Part shown: piece by piece, positions 61,918-64,000 of the stretch
How the letters are laid out: the number at the start of each line of letters is the position of its first letter
Numbering within the stretch: position 1 is the first letter of the stretch
NCBI GenBank assembly: GCA_045612105.1
Contig: JAZKYL010000062.1
Location: 1-64,000 of the forward strand
Length of the DNA: 64,000 nucleotides
From: SVTX01 sp045612105
GTDB lineage: Bacteria; Bacillota; Clostridia; Oscillospirales; CAG-272
Direction: 5' to 3'
The notes under the pieces: generated by a model
Databases searched by the model: none
Seen by the model: the letters and a program-made list of their open reading frames with translations, nothing else
What the model was told of the DNA's origin: nothing
Position numbers and translations under genes: made by a program

Positions 61918-62078
61918 CTAGTTTGTTGCGCAATTTTATGAGAATTTGATGTTCAACTTACTGCTCAAATTTGCGGTACACTTTCTTGTGGTGGGAGTGT
62001 ATACTTTGAACTACAATTCTCCTTATTGTTTTACCTTTAAATTCCGTGTTATTATTTCCACAAAATTCAATATGAATA

Positions 62079-62106
62079 TTGTTTTTTGTTTTTTTTGTGG
62101 TATAAT
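62079..62106 (+). promoter_or_regulatory. Promoter of the ATPase/STAS-like cassette
   Basis: TTGTTT (62079-62084), 16 bp, extended -10 TGGTATAAT (TATAAT 62101-62106), about 30 bases before the first ATG. The stretch 61918-62078 before it holds no gene. Confidence 0.75.
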
Positions 62107-62136
62107 GAATATAAGTATATAAACAAGGAGGAAAAT

Positions 62137-63303
62137 ATGTTTTTAGATTATTTGTTTTTAGATTCTATCACTCCTCCTAAAAAATACAAACCCCAATTAA
62201 CCATTAACAAAAGATATGAATACATCTCACGTTCAGAGAACATAGATTTAAACGAGATAAGGAATATTGCCATTTTCTTGTCATCAATCAAAAAGCGACA
62301 CAATCTATCTTTTTTACCCATAGATATCGATTTAGGTAATCGAATATTCACCGATAAACTATCATATGTTTTGTTAGAGTGTTTGTGCTACTATTTACTG
62401 AAAGAAGAAAAATGCAATTTGAACTTGCATTTCACTTGCCAACACACTATTTTTAATGAAGGTATAAAAACTTCTTATCTAAAAGGAATAACCTCACCAA
62501 AAGGAAGAGCGGCATTTGTAAAGCATTTTGAATTTGACATATTTAAGTCACATTATAGAAGAATAATACCATGCGAAGATCAAAGTGGAATATGGACCAC
62601 ATTAATAAAACAAGACATAGATGCTTTCTTAAAACCTTTTGATATTCAAGAAATTTGTAGAGACAGTGCAAGTGATGTTATATGTGAGCTAGTTGATAAT
62701 GCACTAGAGCACTCTTCATCTGATTGTTTAATTGACATTGATATTACTAACGATTACACTAAAGATTTAGAACCAAATAAAGAAAATCTATATTGCGGAT
62801 TAAATATAGTAATTATAAATTTTTCAAACATATTAATGGGCAATGGGATTGCCAAGAAAATTTCTATTCTTGAAACTGGCAGTGTTGAAATGACACCAAG
62901 ATATAAAGATGTTCTTTTGGCAAAATCTTATCATAAGAATTTTTGGGGCAATAATTACACAAAGGAAGATTTTGATATTATAACATCCTTTCAAAACAAA
63001 ATTTCAAGTAGAGAAACATGTTCTACGGGTGGAACAGGGTTAACTCAATTAATTAAGGCCTTGGAAGAAGAGACTGACGCATATAACTGTTATATGATTT
63101 CAGGTAACAGAATAATAAACTTTATTAAACAGTATTTACACAGCCCAAATGGCTGGGTTGGATTTAATGAAGAAAACGAATACATTAATGCCATACCTAA
63201 CACGGAATGTATTAAAAAAACTAGATTATTCTTTCCAGGAACTGCCTATAACTTAAATTTAGTATTAAAAAAGGAGCGCTATGATGATGGCACAAGAAAT
63301 TAA
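62137..63303 (+). CDS. GHKL-type ATPase (HATPase) of a three-gene cassette
   Basis: 388 residues from the ATG at 62137 after AGGAGG. The C-terminal half has the GHKL ATP-binding boxes: CELVDNALEHSS (N-box with the catalytic Glu and Mg-binding Asn, about 182-193) and STGGTGLTQLI (G-box lid, about 294). Between them lies a long insert, and the N-terminal 160 residues are not recognised. Such ATPases act as switch kinases (RsbT/SpoIIAB-like), histidine kinases or MutL/Hsp90-type machines; with a STAS-like partner directly downstream, a switch-kinase role is most likely. The gene is much more AT-rich than the glycan loci, suggesting transfer. Its 3' end overlaps the next gene by 23 bases. Confidence 0.8.
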   Translation: MFLDYLFLDSITPPKKYKPQLTINKRYEYISRSENIDLNEIRNIAIFLSSIKKRHNLSFLPIDIDLGNRIFTDKLSYVLLECLCYYLLKEEKCNLNLHFTCQHTIFNEGIKTSYLKGITSPKGRAAFVKHFEFDIFKSHYRRIIPCEDQSGIWTTLIKQDIDAFLKPFDIQEICRDSASDVICELVDNALEHSSSDCLIDIDITNDYTKDLEPNKENLYCGLNIVIINFSNILMGNGIAKKISILETGSVEMTPRYKDVLLAKSYHKNFWGNNYTKEDFDIITSFQNKISSRETCSTGGTGLTQLIKALEEETDAYNCYMISGNRIINFIKQYLHSPNGWVGFNEENEYINAIPNTECIKKTRLFFPGTAYNLNLVLKKERYDDGTRN

Positions 63304-63571
63304 ACTCAGCTTACCAAAGGATTTTACAAAATTAGCTGGAAACAAATACGGAAAAGGAATATATCAAACACAGGTTAAAGATAATATTAATCTCAATGAC
63401 AAAATAGTTTTTATTTTCCCTGATCAAATTGACAGGGCTGCTTCTTCTTTTGTTCAAGGATTTTTTGACGAAATCATTAAAAAAATCGGAATAGAAGGAA
63501 TAAAGTCACAAATAGATTTTGTGACTAACATTCCAAATTTTAAGCAGTTTGTTATTGACAACTTGGAATAA
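63281..63571 (+). CDS. STAS-like protein (DUF4325 type)
   Basis: 96 residues. IVFIFPDQIDRAASSFVQGFFDEIIKKIG (about 45-73) matches the core of DUF4325, a STAS-like domain often found beside HATPase proteins. The conserved AASSF serines stand where STAS anti-anti-sigma proteins are phosphorylated. AAGGAG lies 5 bases before the ATG and the start overlaps the ATPase gene, so the two proteins are probably made in fixed ratio. Confidence 0.78.
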   Translation: MMMAQEIKLSLPKDFTKLAGNKYGKGIYQTQVKDNINLNDKIVFIFPDQIDRAASSFVQGFFDEIIKKIGIEGIKSQIDFVTNIPNFKQFVIDNLE

Positions 63572-63584
63572 AGAGGTTGGTGCT

Positions 63585-64000
63585 ATGGATGTGGCAGCTT
63601 TGATTGTTTCTATTATATCCCTATGTATCTCCGTTTTTGTTGCTGGGTGGCAAATTTATTGCTCTAAAAAACTAAACGATGCTAATTTGCAAGCCGAGTT
63701 TACTAAAAAAATTTTAAAAGACTATATGACGACCGAACTTCCTGAAGCATATTCTGTTATCAAATTCCCTGAAAATAAACTTTCAAATATTGATTGTCTG
63801 CAAAACGCTTTAAATCATTTTAGACAAGAATTGAAATTTTTAAAATTCTCTGATGAGCGATTTTATAAAAAGTTCAAAAAACACACTCAAAGCTTAGAAG
63901 ACTATATTGTTATTAACTGTGGCAAAGAGTTTGACAATGATGAGCAAGGAGAAGTTTTGAAAAACATAGCAAAAAAACTATCAAGAATATATAAACTGGT
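63585..64000 (+). CDS. Membrane-anchored protein, cut by the window end
   Basis: At least 138 residues, open at the window edge. One N-terminal membrane helix (VAALIVSIISLCISVFVAGW, residues 3-22), then a charged helical cytoplasmic part (SKKLNDANLQAEFTKKILKD...). Family not recognised. AGAGG precedes the ATG and only 13 bases separate it from the STAS-like gene. It may be the membrane effector or sensor of the cassette. Confidence 0.7.
   Translation, partial: MDVAALIVSIISLCISVFVAGWQIYCSKKLNDANLQAEFTKKILKDYMTTELPEAYSVIKFPENKLSNIDCLQNALNHFRQELKFLKFSDERFYKKFKKHTQSLEDYIVINCGKEFDNDEQGEVLKNIAKKLSRIYKL

Overview
The window looks like a chromosomal stretch from a gut-type, low-to-mid GC member of the Bacillota (class Clostridia). 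The clues are AGGAGG-type ribosome binding sites, consensus sigma-A promoters, Ser/Glu/Thr-rich lipoprotein linkers, CxxCG repeats and a DUF6809-like small gene. I cannot place it to genus. I saw no rRNA, tRNA or CRISPR array.

Most of the window (0.4-61.4 kb) is a carbohydrate-utilisation region built as several polysaccharide-utilisation-like loci. From left to right: (1) a 2794-residue lipoprotein with Pmp-like GGAI/FxxN beta-helix repeats, followed after 2 nt by a membrane-anchored phospholipase D-like protein (406-10535, minus); (2) a TIM-barrel glycosidase-like gene (10805-12028, minus); (3) giant lipoprotein 1, a GH78-like rhamnosidase and a neutral-ceramidase-like hydrolase (12665-21069, plus); (4) giant lipoprotein 2, a GH106-like rhamnosidase, an MBL-fold hydrolase and a phosphoesterase-TIM-barrel fusion (21211-31652, minus), divergent from AraC regulator 1; (5) a truncated third lipoprotein behind a fragment of an esterase gene (32889-36055); (6) a small mobile island with tyrosine recombinase, Fic protein, winged-helix protein and serine recombinase (36.4-40.9 kb); (7) an operon of PIG-L deacetylase, GH78-like enzyme, three sugar-isomerase-type TIM barrels and a Gfo/Idh oxidoreductase (41008-47653, minus), divergent from AraC regulator 2; (8) giant lipoprotein 4 (49089-53645, minus); (9) an SGNH esterase and a KDPG aldolase-KDG kinase fusion (54309-57066, minus), divergent from AraC regulator 3; (10) AraC regulator 4, divergent from an aminotransferase class V-like enzyme and a BNR-repeat protein (58081-61395).

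The working model is that surface lipoproteins handle a complex acetylated, probably rhamnose- and uronate-containing glycan, while cytoplasmic GH78/GH106, deacetylases, oxidoreductase/TIM enzymes and KDG/KDPG enzymes process the imported pieces. No transporter gene lies in the window. The best evidence for a coordinated system is regulatory: direct repeats spaced exactly 21 bp sit next to the -35 box of three lipoprotein promoters and of the PIG-L operon. The lipoprotein 4 and PIG-L operators are nearly the same sequence, which points to AraC regulator 2 controlling both.

The right end (61.5-64 kb) changes character. A DUF6809-like gene carries a promoter element found at two other places in the window. 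It is followed by a very AT-rich three-gene cassette (GHKL ATPase, STAS-like DUF4325 protein, membrane-anchored protein cut by the window edge) that resembles a horizontally acquired switch or defence-type module.
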